Shown here one piece after another: positions 15,821 to 25,393 of a stretch of 64,000 nucleotides of DNA. Source of the DNA: an uncultured Prevotellaceae bacterium (GTDB taxonomy: Bacteria > Bacteroidota > Bacteroidia > Bacteroidales > Bacteroidaceae); contig ONMA01000005.1 of the NCBI GenBank assembly GCA_900318815.1, positions 62,001-126,000 of the forward strand, given 5' to 3'. The notes below the pieces were generated by a model. It was not told the origin of the DNA. It worked only from the letters and a program-made list of their open reading frames with translations, and searched no databases. Each line of letters starts with the position of its first letter. Within the stretch, counting starts at the first letter, position 1. Made by a program: the position numbers and the translations under genes.

Positions 15821-18800
15821 ATGAAACGACGAATACTTTCATTGTTCATCCTGCTCATAGCGGCAGTGATGGGTGCATGGTCACAAGCCTACGTCACAGA
15901 TGTGGCAGTGGTGGGTGCCAGTAGTAATGGGTCGGCCAGGAACAGTGCCAAGTGGTATACCGACCGTGGCTGGCACATGCTGGACTACGACCTCAACCGA
16001 AAAGCCGGCGGCTGGTATATCTACCTCGTCTACAAGACGAGCGATAACGCCAATCCTGTAAACGGTTACATTACCGACATTATTGCCTCCACCTACAACG
16101 TGTCGCAGTTCTCGGAAGGTGGCCGACAGTACTATAAGGTAGAAACCAATTTCAATGGCGACTTGAACCGTGGAGCTGGCGGTGCCGACATTTTCCTCTA
16201 CTACACCCGAAGCCGTGCCAACCTAAGTTCGTATGGCGGCCAAAAGCGGGTCATGTCGAGCCTCTCCATCAGCAACCACAGCAATGGCAATAGCGTGCAG
16301 TGGGCCGGCTACAGCAAATACTCCGGAGCCGTGGACTGTAACAAGAAGGCCGGCGGCGACGACATCTTCATCCAGCGCAACTTCACCACCCAGAAGCTGG
16401 TGGTGAAGAACCATCCTACCATGGCCTCCGATCCCATCTATAACGGTGGTTCGCAGTATCTCGTGTCGAAGGCTGCCTCTGGCAACTACGGTACGATGTA
16501 CTACCGTGTGAACAACGGCTCGTGGTCTACCAGTCGCCCTATGGCCTCACAGCCGGGCAGCTACAAAGTGAACTACTACCTTTCAGGCGGCAGCTATGCC
16601 AACAATTCCGATACCCATGAGCGCACCGTCCATATCCTGCCACCTCACGGCAAGGCCACCAATCTCAACGGTTCGTTTTCTCAGCGTGACAACAAGGTGA
16701 CCCTGCGTTGGCGCGGCGGCAGCAATCAAGGTAATTTCAATAATTACCAATGGGCTATCTACCGCAACAACCAATTGGTTACCAAAGTGAATAATAATGT
16801 CACCACCTATACAGAGAACGCGCCGGCAAACGAAAAGGAATACACATACTCCGTGCGCTACTTGCCACTTACCACATTTACAGGGCGCACCGTGGACTAC
16901 ACCAATTTCGATGATGCCAAGGCTGCGGTCAAGGTAAACACCCAGCGCTCCATACCGGTGAACGCTCTCACAGGCGTGAGCACCGACGGCAAGGTCAGCC
17001 TGACGTGGAACACCGTGGGCTATGAGACCTCGATGAACCACCGGTTCAATGTCTATATCGACGGAGAGATGGTAACCACCATCACGCCGACCAACAACCA
17101 GACGGCCTTCAAATGGGAGCACCGCGACAACAACGATGCCACCTCGCGTACCAGCACACAGAAGTATTCGGAAGAAGACCTCGACGCCTGTACGCCACAT
17201 ACCTATCGCATCGTAGGCGCCATCGGCAGCAAGGAGCTCAACAGTGCCGAGCTGAAAAACATGGCCATCAACGGCGGCACCACCTTCCTCAGCATCGATG
17301 CTTCGAAGGGTGAGTTCTCGGGCCATGTGCAGCTGACGTGGAACGTGAAGCGACTGTCCAACCAGAGTGCTGACGAGACCTACACCGTGGAGCGCCGCTC
17401 GCTGACACCCGACTATGGCGACGGCTCTTGGGAGACCGTCACCGTCTTCGACAGCAACAAGGCGCATAGCACCTACGAGGACAAGACTGCCTTGCCGGGC
17501 GTGTACTACCAGTATCGCATAACGTGCCAGAACACCTGCGAGAACGGTAACCGCCCCTCTACCACAACCTACGCTACAGGCTTTGCACTCTCCACGGGCG
17601 TGGTGAGCGGCCGTGTGACCTACGGCACGGGCACTGCCGTCAAGGATGTCAAGGTGAGGCTGTGCATCCGTGGCAATGGCAATGAGGAGGTGAACAGCCT
17701 GCGCTCGCTCGAGTTCCCTGGTTATGGAGCCGACCTGAAGCGTGAATTCACCCCCGACGAGCTACAGAAGCACTTCGCAAACAACTTCACCGTGCAATGC
17801 TGGGTCTACCCCAACGGCGAACAGATGAAAGACAATGGCAATCACCATCTCTTTGCCATCGGTTCGAGCGCATACGCTGCCACGCTGAAGTATGACAACG
17901 CGAAGGACTCCTTTGCCGTATGCATCTACAACAGGGAGGGCGGCATCACCAACTATCAGCCTTCAGGCCTCTACATACCTGCCAACATGTGGACCCACCT
18001 GAGCTTTGTTCACGACAATGAAGCCAGAACTACGACTATCTATGCCAGTTCCGAACCCGACGAGTTCACATCGGCTGTCGTACAGGGCACTCGGATGAGT
18101 GAAAACGGACTGAAAGCCCCCCACCGCAACTTCTACATAGGTCATTACAACCGTATCGAGGCGCTGAGCGCGTTCCGTGGCTTCCTCGACGAATTCCGTG
18201 TGTTTAACCGCACCATGACTGAAAATGAGATTCGCCACAACCACAACCATCTGCTTGTAGGCACAGAGACGGGCCTCATCATGTACTATCCCATGGATGA
18301 GAACACAGGCTTCCACACCGATGTCTATGACTTCTCGAAGACCAACAACAAGCTCAACAAGCGCCATGCCGCATCAACCGAGCTTGTTCAGACCAGCGTA
18401 GTGGTGCCCAGCGAAGAGCAGCTCAGTCTGATGTCCTATACCGACGACCAGGGTAACTATGTTGTACGCGGTGTGCCATTCTCCGGTGACGGCACCAACT
18501 ATACCATCGTGCCCACAATGGGTATCCATGAGTTCACGCCCGCCTTCCTCTCACGCTTTGTCAGCGCCTCGTCGCTGGTGAATAGCGGTGTTGACTTCGA
18601 AGACACCTCGGCCTTCCCCGTAAGCGGCAACGTGCGCTATGCCGGCACCGACTACCCGGTGGAAGACTGCAACATCTATGTCGACGGACAGCTCTGTGCG
18701 AAGAACGGAGAGCCTGTCACCACCGATGCAGAGGGTAACTTCACCGTGAGTGTGCCCATCGGCGACCACTTCATCCAGATCAAGAAGAACGGCCACACGT

Positions 18801-21800
18801 TTGCAGCTGCCGGACGCTACCCGGCCGACCCCAACAATTTGGACGTGACCCATACCTTTGACCAGAAGATTACCGGCCTGGAGTTCATTGACGAGACGCT
18901 GGTCAACTTCACTGGTCGCGTGGTGGGTGGCAGCATCGAGGGTGAGAAGCCCGTGGGCTTCGGACTCAGCGCCAACAACATCGGTCAGTCCGAGCTGGTG
19001 CTCTCGCCACTCAACGAGCTTTATCGCCTCAACGTGGTGAAGAATGTGACCGAAACCACCTCGTCGCTCGACACCAACCAGGAGGAGATGGCTGTGGCAT
19101 CTGCCACCGAGGCCATCAACAGCACGTCGGTGCGCGGTGCCACTGCCGACTACTGCAAGAAAATCTTCATACGCACCGATCCGCTGACGGGTGAGTTCTC
19201 GGCCATGGTGCCCCCGCTGGAATACAACGTGGAGAGTATCAAGCTGGTAAAGTCCGGCCTGGAAGTAGGCCAATCGACCACTATCGACCTGTCAAATCCC
19301 ACTGTGGAGTATCAGGACAGCACACGTGACGAAAACGACGAACTGCTCACCTATACTTATAATACCATGCTGCGCACCACTTACCACACCCCGCCATCGT
19401 TCTCCGTGAAGCAGAAGGGCAGCGCTGACGGCCATTTCGGCATCAGTAGCTATACCCTGACCGACGTGCTGGGCGACGTGGAGGTGAACGACATCTACAC
19501 CAAGGACGAACAGACAGGCGAGATTACCTACAACTACGGCGGTGCCATGTTCGTCAAGGACGACAAGTACACCTTCGAGCTGCAGGGCTATGAGGAATAT
19601 ACAAATGAAGACGAGGAAGTCCCCGTGACAACCACGGTGCCCCTGTCGGGTATTGTAGTGACCATCAACAATGCCCTGTCGTCGAGTCAAAGCGTCTATC
19701 TGGAAAGCGGCACTAATGAAAAAGGGGTTGAAGTGAATGCCGGTGAGGTGGTCGATCTGGAGAGCAACCAGATGGCACTCGACGACGAGGGCTACGGCAC
19801 CTATACTTGGAGTGCAGGCTTCCCCAACATTGCTGAGCCTTACACCCGCACCATCAGCATCAGCTATGACATTGACGGACGTACCTACCAGTGGACTGGC
19901 AATGGCATGACTGGCATCATCCTCGGTGAACTGCCCACTGGCAACAACTTTGTGACCGCAGGTCCCGACAAACTACTCATGATTCTGCGTGACCCCCCAG
20001 GTTCTGGGTCGTCGGCAGAGTGGAGCACCGGTAGCTCTACGAGCTCATCTAAGGTAAGGGGTTCCACCTTCACTCAGAACACACAGATAACTACTAAGTT
20101 CAAGTTTGGCTTTAAGAATGCAGTCATCGTTGGTACGCCTGTTGCAGGTACTATCACTGAGGCTGAGACTAAGGACGAACTGGAGATTGGTGCCAAGCTG
20201 GAGTCGGAAGGCGAGAGCTCAACGGAACAAACCACCACAACCAGCATCACAAAGGCAATAGCCACTAAGGACAATGAAGACTTCGTGGGTCATCAGGGCG
20301 ACGTGTTTATTGGCACATCCACCAACATCATTTTCGGCAAGGCTCGCAACCTCAGCTTCATGCGTGACGGCGACGGTGTGAAACTGGCTGTCGACGACAT
20401 TATGACCACAGGCATGAAGTTTGCCACGATGTTCAACTACTCACTCAACTATATCGAAGAGACGCTCTTCCCCAACTTGGAGAACCTGCGTAACGGCTTC
20501 CTGACCACGGTGCCCGATGAGGCTACCATCAAGAATTTCAAGAATACTGGTTCAAGTCCCGTCTATCTCACCACGCTCACACCCGATGATGAAGACTACG
20601 GACAAGACGGCACCTATACCTTTGTGAAGCCGGCAATTATGCCCAATGGCTTCTGCACCGACTCCGTGATGTGGGTGAACAACCAGTTGGCCAACTGGAA
20701 GTCATATCTCGCAAAGAACGAGCAGGAAAAGGTGGAGGCATTTGCCAACCGCACTGACCAAACCGACAACTACTCATTTGACTCGGGTTCCGACGTGAGC
20801 TACTCTATCGAGAAGGAGAGCACCGAAGCCTCCTCTTGGGAGTGGAGCGTAAAGGCCGGACTCTATGTTGACAACACAACCGGTCTGGAGGTTGCCGGCG
20901 TGGGCTTCGACCTTCATATCGAAGACGAGACCATGGGTGGAACCCATCAAGTGGACGGCAGCGAGACCAGCGAGACATCTTCGTTTGCCTTCACCCTGTC
21001 GGAAGACGGTGACGACGCCCTGACGGTCGATGTGTACAATTACGGCAACTTCAGCCCCATTTTCCGTACACGAGGCGGACAAACCAGCAATCCCTACGAG
21101 GGTGAGGTGGTGACCAAGTACTATCAGCCTGGAACCGTCATCATGGAGGCCACCATGCAGATAGAGGTGCCCCAGATTGATGTCGATGAGCCCGTGGTGA
21201 GCAATATCCCCAGCGGTTCGGCAGCCAACTACACACTGCGCCTCTCTAATGCCTCTGAGATAGGCGCCGACGTGGCATACCGCCTGTTCGTGCTTGACGA
21301 GACCAACGAGGACGGCGCACAGCTTACCATCGACGGACAGACCATCACCGCTGAGGGACGTCTGTTCAAGGTGCCCGGCAACCAGACACTGACCAAGACG
21401 CTGCAGCTGCGCCAGACCGATACAGGCATCCTCAATTACGACCGTATCGGCCTGGTATTTGCCAGCGACTGCCAGCCCGAGGATATTGCCGACACCATTT
21501 ATATATCGGCCCACTTTGTGCCATCATCCTCGACTGTCGACCTGGCTCTCTCCAGCACCACGCTGAACACGCAGACCGGTACCGACCTGCGCCTGACATT
21601 CAACAACTTCGACCGCAACTATAAGAACCTGAAAGCCTTCCGCATTCAGTATATGAAGCAAGGCAACAGTGACTGGACGCTGCTCCATGAGTATGTGCTC
21701 AAAGAGAGTCAGCTCACTAACAATAACGAACTGCTGCCCGACGGTGCCGATATCAAGTACACACTGCCGATGGCTAACTTCACCGACGGCAAATACACCT

Positions 21801-24800
21801 TCCGTGTGCTCTCAGTAGCCACCTACGGCACGGGCGAAGTCTATCGCTCCAGCGAGGAGATATCCCTTGTCAAGGACATGCAGCGTCCGCGTCCGCTGGG
21901 TCAGCCGGAGCCTGCCGACGGCATCCTGTCTACAGGCGACGAACTCAGCGTCACCTTCAACGAGAACATCCTGAAGGGCGAGCTCACACAAGCCGCTAAC
22001 TTCAAGGTCACCGGTATTCTCAACGGTGCAGAAGTGGCCCACGAGACCGCACTCTCCATGCAGGGAACAGAGACCACCGCACAGACAGAGGCCAGCATCA
22101 CACTGGCCAACAAGGACTTTGCCATCGATGCATGGGTCAACCTGAACGGCAACGAACAGGGAGGTACACTGCTCACCCACGGTGTGGGTACCGCCAAACT
22201 GACCGTGGGCACCGATGAGACAGGCCACTTCGTAGTGGGCATCGGTCAGGAGACGTTCGTTTCTGAAGCCACTGTTCCTACAGGTACCTGGGTGTTCCTC
22301 ACCATGAGCTATCATCGTACTGACAACGGTGAGGCTGTGCTCAATGCCAGCGTGGCTCGCGATGCCGAGACCATCACGCTCTTCAACAGGCAGACGGCGC
22401 CGCTCTACGAAGGCAACGGACCGATTGTCATCGGTAAATCCATCAAGGGTGCCATCCACGAGCTGCTGCTATGGGATGTGGCTCACGACATGACCGACGC
22501 CCTGCTGCAGCGCAGCCGCACGAAGAATCCAGCTACCCGCAATCTCATCGGCTACTGGAAGATGGACGAAGGCGAAGGCACTTCCGTCCGCGACTATTCG
22601 CGCAACCGCCACATGACACTGGCCAACGAGACCTGGTATATGAACAATGTGAACAAGGCCATCAGCATCGCCGAGGGCAGCTTTATCAGCCTCTATGCCG
22701 GCGAACTGCCCAACTATGACGAGGACGACTATGCACTGGAATTCTGGATGAAGGCCGGCAAGCAGCAGGGCGATGCCCAGCTGGTGCAGATGGGCGAGGT
22801 GGGCCTGTGGCTCAACGGTAACGGCGAGCTGCAGCTCACGGGCAAGGGAGCCAACCTGCCTCTCAGCGAACAGACCAGCATGGCAACGACCAGTGGCAAC
22901 CTGACCGACAACGCATGGCATCACGTGGCATTGAGCGTATTGCGCCAGGGAGCAGTCTCCGTCTATGTCGACGGTGTGCGCCGCCTCACGACCAATGCGG
23001 CCAACGTGGGCAGTATCGCCACCAACTACATGCTTCTCGGCACACACCGGCAGCTGCTGTCAGCCCAGTTAGGTACCTACACCTACGACCGTCCGTTCGT
23101 GGGTGAGATCGACGAGGTGCGCGTCTGGAATGCCACCCTCAACGCGGGTAAGTTGCTCTCCAACCGCGAGGCACGCCTCACGGGTAAGGAAGACGGCCTG
23201 GTGGCCTACTATCCCTTCGAGACCAAGCAGCTCGACGAATACAATCAGGTGGTCACCGTGGGCACGCCCGTTGACTTGGTGACCAACAGGCATGAGGCAC
23301 AGGTGACGCTCAACAGCGCGGATGGCTCTGGCGCTTCGCTCAGCGAAGAACCGTCAGCGCTCACCTACATTGACGACGCTCCCGCCCTGCGCACCAAGCA
23401 GACCGAGACCAACGTGCCCTTCACCTTCGTGGCCAGCGACGACAAGGTTGTCATCAACATCGAAGAAGATGCTGCCACCATCGAAGGCTGTACGCTGAAC
23501 TTCACCGTGCGCGACGTGCGTGATGAGAATGGCAACTACTCTTCACCGGCTGTGTGGTCGGCATTCGTCAACCGTAACCAGCTCTACTGGGAGAACAACA
23601 GCCTGGTGACAGAGCAAATTGCAGCCACTACCGGCACCCTGCAGGCCACGGTGGTAAACACCAGCGGTACTATGCAGGCCTGGACGCTCAGCGGTATGCC
23701 CGCATGGCTTGTGCCCGATGTGGAAAGCGGACAGACCAACCCGCTGTCGCAGACCACAGTCACCTTCACCGTGCTGCCTTCGGCACCGATCGGACGCAGC
23801 GAAGCAACGGTCTACCTCTCTGGCAACGACAATATCGACACGCCGCTGACCATCAACGTCAAGGTGACTGGCGACAAGCCCGACTGGAGTGTCAACCCGT
23901 ACGACTATGAGGGTTCGATGAACATCGTGGGACAGCTCTATGTCGAGGGACAGGTGAGCGAGGATGCCGACGACATCGTGGCAGCCTTCATCGGCGAGGA
24001 ATGCCGCGGCGTGGCCACCATGCAGTATAATGCGCGCTACGACGGCTACTTCGTCACCATGGACATCTACGGCAGCACCACCGAGCAAGGCCAGCCGGTT
24101 ACATTCCGTGCCTACGATGCCTCCACAGGTACGCTCTATCCTGTGGTCAATGCCAACGTGCCGACGGAATATGCGCCTCTTGCCCTGTTAGGCACCTACG
24201 CCGAACCCGTAGAGTTCAGCACGACCAACTACATTGAGCAACAGACCACCCTGAGAAAGGGATGGAACTGGATGTCGCTCTATGTCACCACTGATAACAT
24301 GACTCCGCAGAACATCTTCTCGCTCATAGCCGACGATGTGCTGGTGGTGAAGAGCAAGAGCGATGGCTTTGTACAGGCCACCGAATCGAACGGTCTCAAG
24401 GGTAATCTGAAGAGCATCGAGAACGGACGCATGTATGCCGTGCAGATGGCCAACGAACGACCCCTGCGCCTCGTAGGCACAAGGGCCAGCGGCCAGGTGA
24501 GCCTCGACGAGGGATGGAACTGGCTGGGCTACGGCCAGCGTCTGGCCAGCGTCGGTGATGCTATGGCCGGCATGGGTGCCGCTGATGGCGACATTGTGAA
24601 GGGTCAGATGGGCGTCACGTATTTCGACCGTTACGAATGGATGGGCTCACTGCTCACCATGCAGCCCGGCTTGGGTTATCAGGTGAAGAGTGCCACTGCC
24701 AAGACATTCAGCTACCCGTCGGCCGTAACTGGTGTGGCTGCCAGCCGTATGGCATCTGTGGAAGAAAATTCTTCACTCTTCACTCATCACTCTTCACTCT

Positions 24801-25285
24801 TTGTTCCCGCTGACCACCACCAGTATGCCGACAACATGATTATGACGGCCGCAGTGACACTCGACGGCAAGGAGCTCACAGACGTGGAGATTGGTGTGTT
24901 TGCCGGTGAGGAATGCCGGGCAACTGCCTTTACCGACAGTGAGGGTCGCGCCTACATCACCATACCAGGCGATGAGGCTTGCCAGCTCTCCTTCAAGGTG
25001 GCTGTGAGCAACTATGAGATGGATGCAGTCGAGACGCTCGACTACACCGTAGATGCCGTATGCGGCTCTTACAGCAACCCGTTCGTCATCGACCTGAACG
25101 GTGCCAACGGCATCTTCGAACTGAAAGCCACAGGCGTGACGCACACCGTCTACGATCTGTTGGGTCGCAAGCTGCCCACCATCACCGGCGACCAGCCTTC
25201 GAACCTGAAGAAGGGTGTGTATATCAAGCACTCGACCGATGGACGCTTGCAAGGCAAGAACGGTAAGAAGATAATTGTAAAATAA
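15821..25285 (+). CDS. Giant LamG-domain surface protein with T9SS tail
   Basis: From the ATG at 15821 the protein has 3,154 residues. MKRRILSLFILLIAAVMGAW is the signal peptide. Residues 24-190 hold three copies of a motif of the form D-x-N-(R/K)-x-A-G-G-x-x-I-(Y/F), each preceded by a (V/I)-T-D-like strand; this resembles the three-fold beta-prism of MABP domains. Fibronectin-III-like domains follow (about 283-585), then a carboxypeptidase-regulatory-like strand set (about 593), a LamG/concanavalin-like domain (about 628-830, ending FLDEFRVFNRTMTENEI), more Ig-like regions, and two further LamG domains (about 2090-2260 and 2293-2470, with IDEVRVWNATL). A WNW-containing domain (about 2810-2960) precedes the sorting tail (YDLLGRK ... 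GVYIKH ... KKIIVK). It is likely secreted by T9SS and surface bound, acting in glycan or host attachment. Residues about 2982-2994 derive from repeat family A. Confidence 0.8.
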   Translation: MKRRILSLFILLIAAVMGAWSQAYVTDVAVVGASSNGSARNSAKWYTDRGWHMLDYDLNRKAGGWYIYLVYKTSDNANPVNGYITDIIASTYNVSQFSEGGRQYYKVETNFNGDLNRGAGGADIFLYYTRSRANLSSYGGQKRVMSSLSISNHSNGNSVQWAGYSKYSGAVDCNKKAGGDDIFIQRNFTTQKLVVKNHPTMASDPIYNGGSQYLVSKAASGNYGTMYYRVNNGSWSTSRPMASQPGSYKVNYYLSGGSYANNSDTHERTVHILPPHGKATNLNGSFSQRDNKVTLRWRGGSNQGNFNNYQWAIYRNNQLVTKVNNNVTTYTENAPANEKEYTYSVRYLPLTTFTGRTVDYTNFDDAKAAVKVNTQRSIPVNALTGVSTDGKVSLTWNTVGYETSMNHRFNVYIDGEMVTTITPTNNQTAFKWEHRDNNDATSRTSTQKYSEEDLDACTPHTYRIVGAIGSKELNSAELKNMAINGGTTFLSIDASKGEFSGHVQLTWNVKRLSNQSADETYTVERRSLTPDYGDGSWETVTVFDSNKAHSTYEDKTALPGVYYQYRITCQNTCENGNRPSTTTYATGFALSTGVVSGRVTYGTGTAVKDVKVRLCIRGNGNEEVNSLRSLEFPGYGADLKREFTPDELQKHFANNFTVQCWVYPNGEQMKDNGNHHLFAIGSSAYAATLKYDNAKDSFAVCIYNREGGITNYQPSGLYIPANMWTHLSFVHDNEARTTTIYASSEPDEFTSAVVQGTRMSENGLKAPHRNFYIGHYNRIEALSAFRGFLDEFRVFNRTMTENEIRHNHNHLLVGTETGLIMYYPMDENTGFHTDVYDFSKTNNKLNKRHAASTELVQTSVVVPSEEQLSLMSYTDDQGNYVVRGVPFSGDGTNYTIVPTMGIHEFTPAFLSRFVSASSLVNSGVDFEDTSAFPVSGNVRYAGTDYPVEDCNIYVDGQLCAKNGEPVTTDAEGNFTVSVPIGDHFIQIKKNGHTFAAAGRYPADPNNLDVTHTFDQKITGLEFIDETLVNFTGRVVGGSIEGEKPVGFGLSANNIGQSELVLSPLNELYRLNVVKNVTETTSSLDTNQEEMAVASATEAINSTSVRGATADYCKKIFIRTDPLTGEFSAMVPPLEYNVESIKLVKSGLEVGQSTTIDLSNPTVEYQDSTRDENDELLTYTYNTMLRTTYHTPPSFSVKQKGSADGHFGISSYTLTDVLGDVEVNDIYTKDEQTGEITYNYGGAMFVKDDKYTFELQGYEEYTNEDEEVPVTTTVPLSGIVVTINNALSSSQSVYLESGTNEKGVEVNAGEVVDLESNQMALDDEGYGTYTWSAGFPNIAEPYTRTISISYDIDGRTYQWTGNGMTGIILGELPTGNNFVTAGPDKLLMILRDPPGSGSSAEWSTGSSTSSSKVRGSTFTQNTQITTKFKFGFKNAVIVGTPVAGTITEAETKDELEIGAKLESEGESSTEQTTTTSITKAIATKDNEDFVGHQGDVFIGTSTNIIFGKARNLSFMRDGDGVKLAVDDIMTTGMKFATMFNYSLNYIEETLFPNLENLRNGFLTTVPDEATIKNFKNTGSSPVYLTTLTPDDEDYGQDGTYTFVKPAIMPNGFCTDSVMWVNNQLANWKSYLAKNEQEKVEAFANRTDQTDNYSFDSGSDVSYSIEKESTEASSWEWSVKAGLYVDNTTGLEVAGVGFDLHIEDETMGGTHQVDGSETSETSSFAFTLSEDGDDALTVDVYNYGNFSPIFRTRGGQTSNPYEGEVVTKYYQPGTVIMEATMQIEVPQIDVDEPVVSNIPSGSAANYTLRLSNASEIGADVAYRLFVLDETNEDGAQLTIDGQTITAEGRLFKVPGNQTLTKTLQLRQTDTGILNYDRIGLVFASDCQPEDIADTIYISAHFVPSSSTVDLALSSTTLNTQTGTDLRLTFNNFDRNYKNLKAFRIQYMKQGNSDWTLLHEYVLKESQLTNNNELLPDGADIKYTLPMANFTDGKYTFRVLSVATYGTGEVYRSSEEISLVKDMQRPRPLGQPEPADGILSTGDELSVTFNENILKGELTQAANFKVTGILNGAEVAHETALSMQGTETTAQTEASITLANKDFAIDAWVNLNGNEQGGTLLTHGVGTAKLTVGTDETGHFVVGIGQETFVSEATVPTGTWVFLTMSYHRTDNGEAVLNASVARDAETITLFNRQTAPLYEGNGPIVIGKSIKGAIHELLLWDVAHDMTDALLQRSRTKNPATRNLIGYWKMDEGEGTSVRDYSRNRHMTLANETWYMNNVNKAISIAEGSFISLYAGELPNYDEDDYALEFWMKAGKQQGDAQLVQMGEVGLWLNGNGELQLTGKGANLPLSEQTSMATTSGNLTDNAWHHVALSVLRQGAVSVYVDGVRRLTTNAANVGSIATNYMLLGTHRQLLSAQLGTYTYDRPFVGEIDEVRVWNATLNAGKLLSNREARLTGKEDGLVAYYPFETKQLDEYNQVVTVGTPVDLVTNRHEAQVTLNSADGSGASLSEEPSALTYIDDAPALRTKQTETNVPFTFVASDDKVVINIEEDAATIEGCTLNFTVRDVRDENGNYSSPAVWSAFVNRNQLYWENNSLVTEQIAATTGTLQATVVNTSGTMQAWTLSGMPAWLVPDVESGQTNPLSQTTVTFTVLPSAPIGRSEATVYLSGNDNIDTPLTINVKVTGDKPDWSVNPYDYEGSMNIVGQLYVEGQVSEDADDIVAAFIGEECRGVATMQYNARYDGYFVTMDIYGSTTEQGQPVTFRAYDASTGTLYPVVNANVPTEYAPLALLGTYAEPVEFSTTNYIEQQTTLRKGWNWMSLYVTTDNMTPQNIFSLIADDVLVVKSKSDGFVQATESNGLKGNLKSIENGRMYAVQMANERPLRLVGTRASGQVSLDEGWNWLGYGQRLASVGDAMAGMGAADGDIVKGQMGVTYFDRYEWMGSLLTMQPGLGYQVKSATAKTFSYPSAVTGVAASRMASVEENSSLFTHHSSLFVPADHHQYADNMIMTAAVTLDGKELTDVEIGVFAGEECRATAFTDSEGRAYITIPGDEACQLSFKVAVSNYEMDAVETLDYTVDAVCGSYSNPFVIDLNGANGIFELKATGVTHTVYDLLGRKLPTITGDQPSNLKKGVYIKHSTDGRLQGKNGKKIIVK
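24766..24802 (+). repeat. Partial family A repeat inside the giant gene
   Basis: The stretch AAATTCTTCACTCTTCACTC continues with the same seven-base units. It is in frame and adds a peptide like NSSLFTHHSSLF, the same peptide that copy 2 gives to the endonuclease signal region. It indicates that this repeat can insert into or arise within genes. Confidence 0.85.
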
Positions 25286-25324
25286 CAGAGATGGCTATAA
25301 TCAGTAAAACAAACAGCACAATAC

Positions 25325-25352
25325 TGGTGCTCCCCCAGCGTGGGGAGCGCCA
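25325..25352 (+). terminator. Hairpin after the giant gene
   Basis: TGGTGCTCCCC pairs with GGGGAGCGCCA across a 6-base loop, with one G-U pair. No U-run follows, so it may be a weak terminator or an attenuator between genes of one operon. Confidence 0.4.
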
Positions 25353-25393
25353 GACTATTGGATTGTAAGGTTGAGAAATAATATAATCATATT

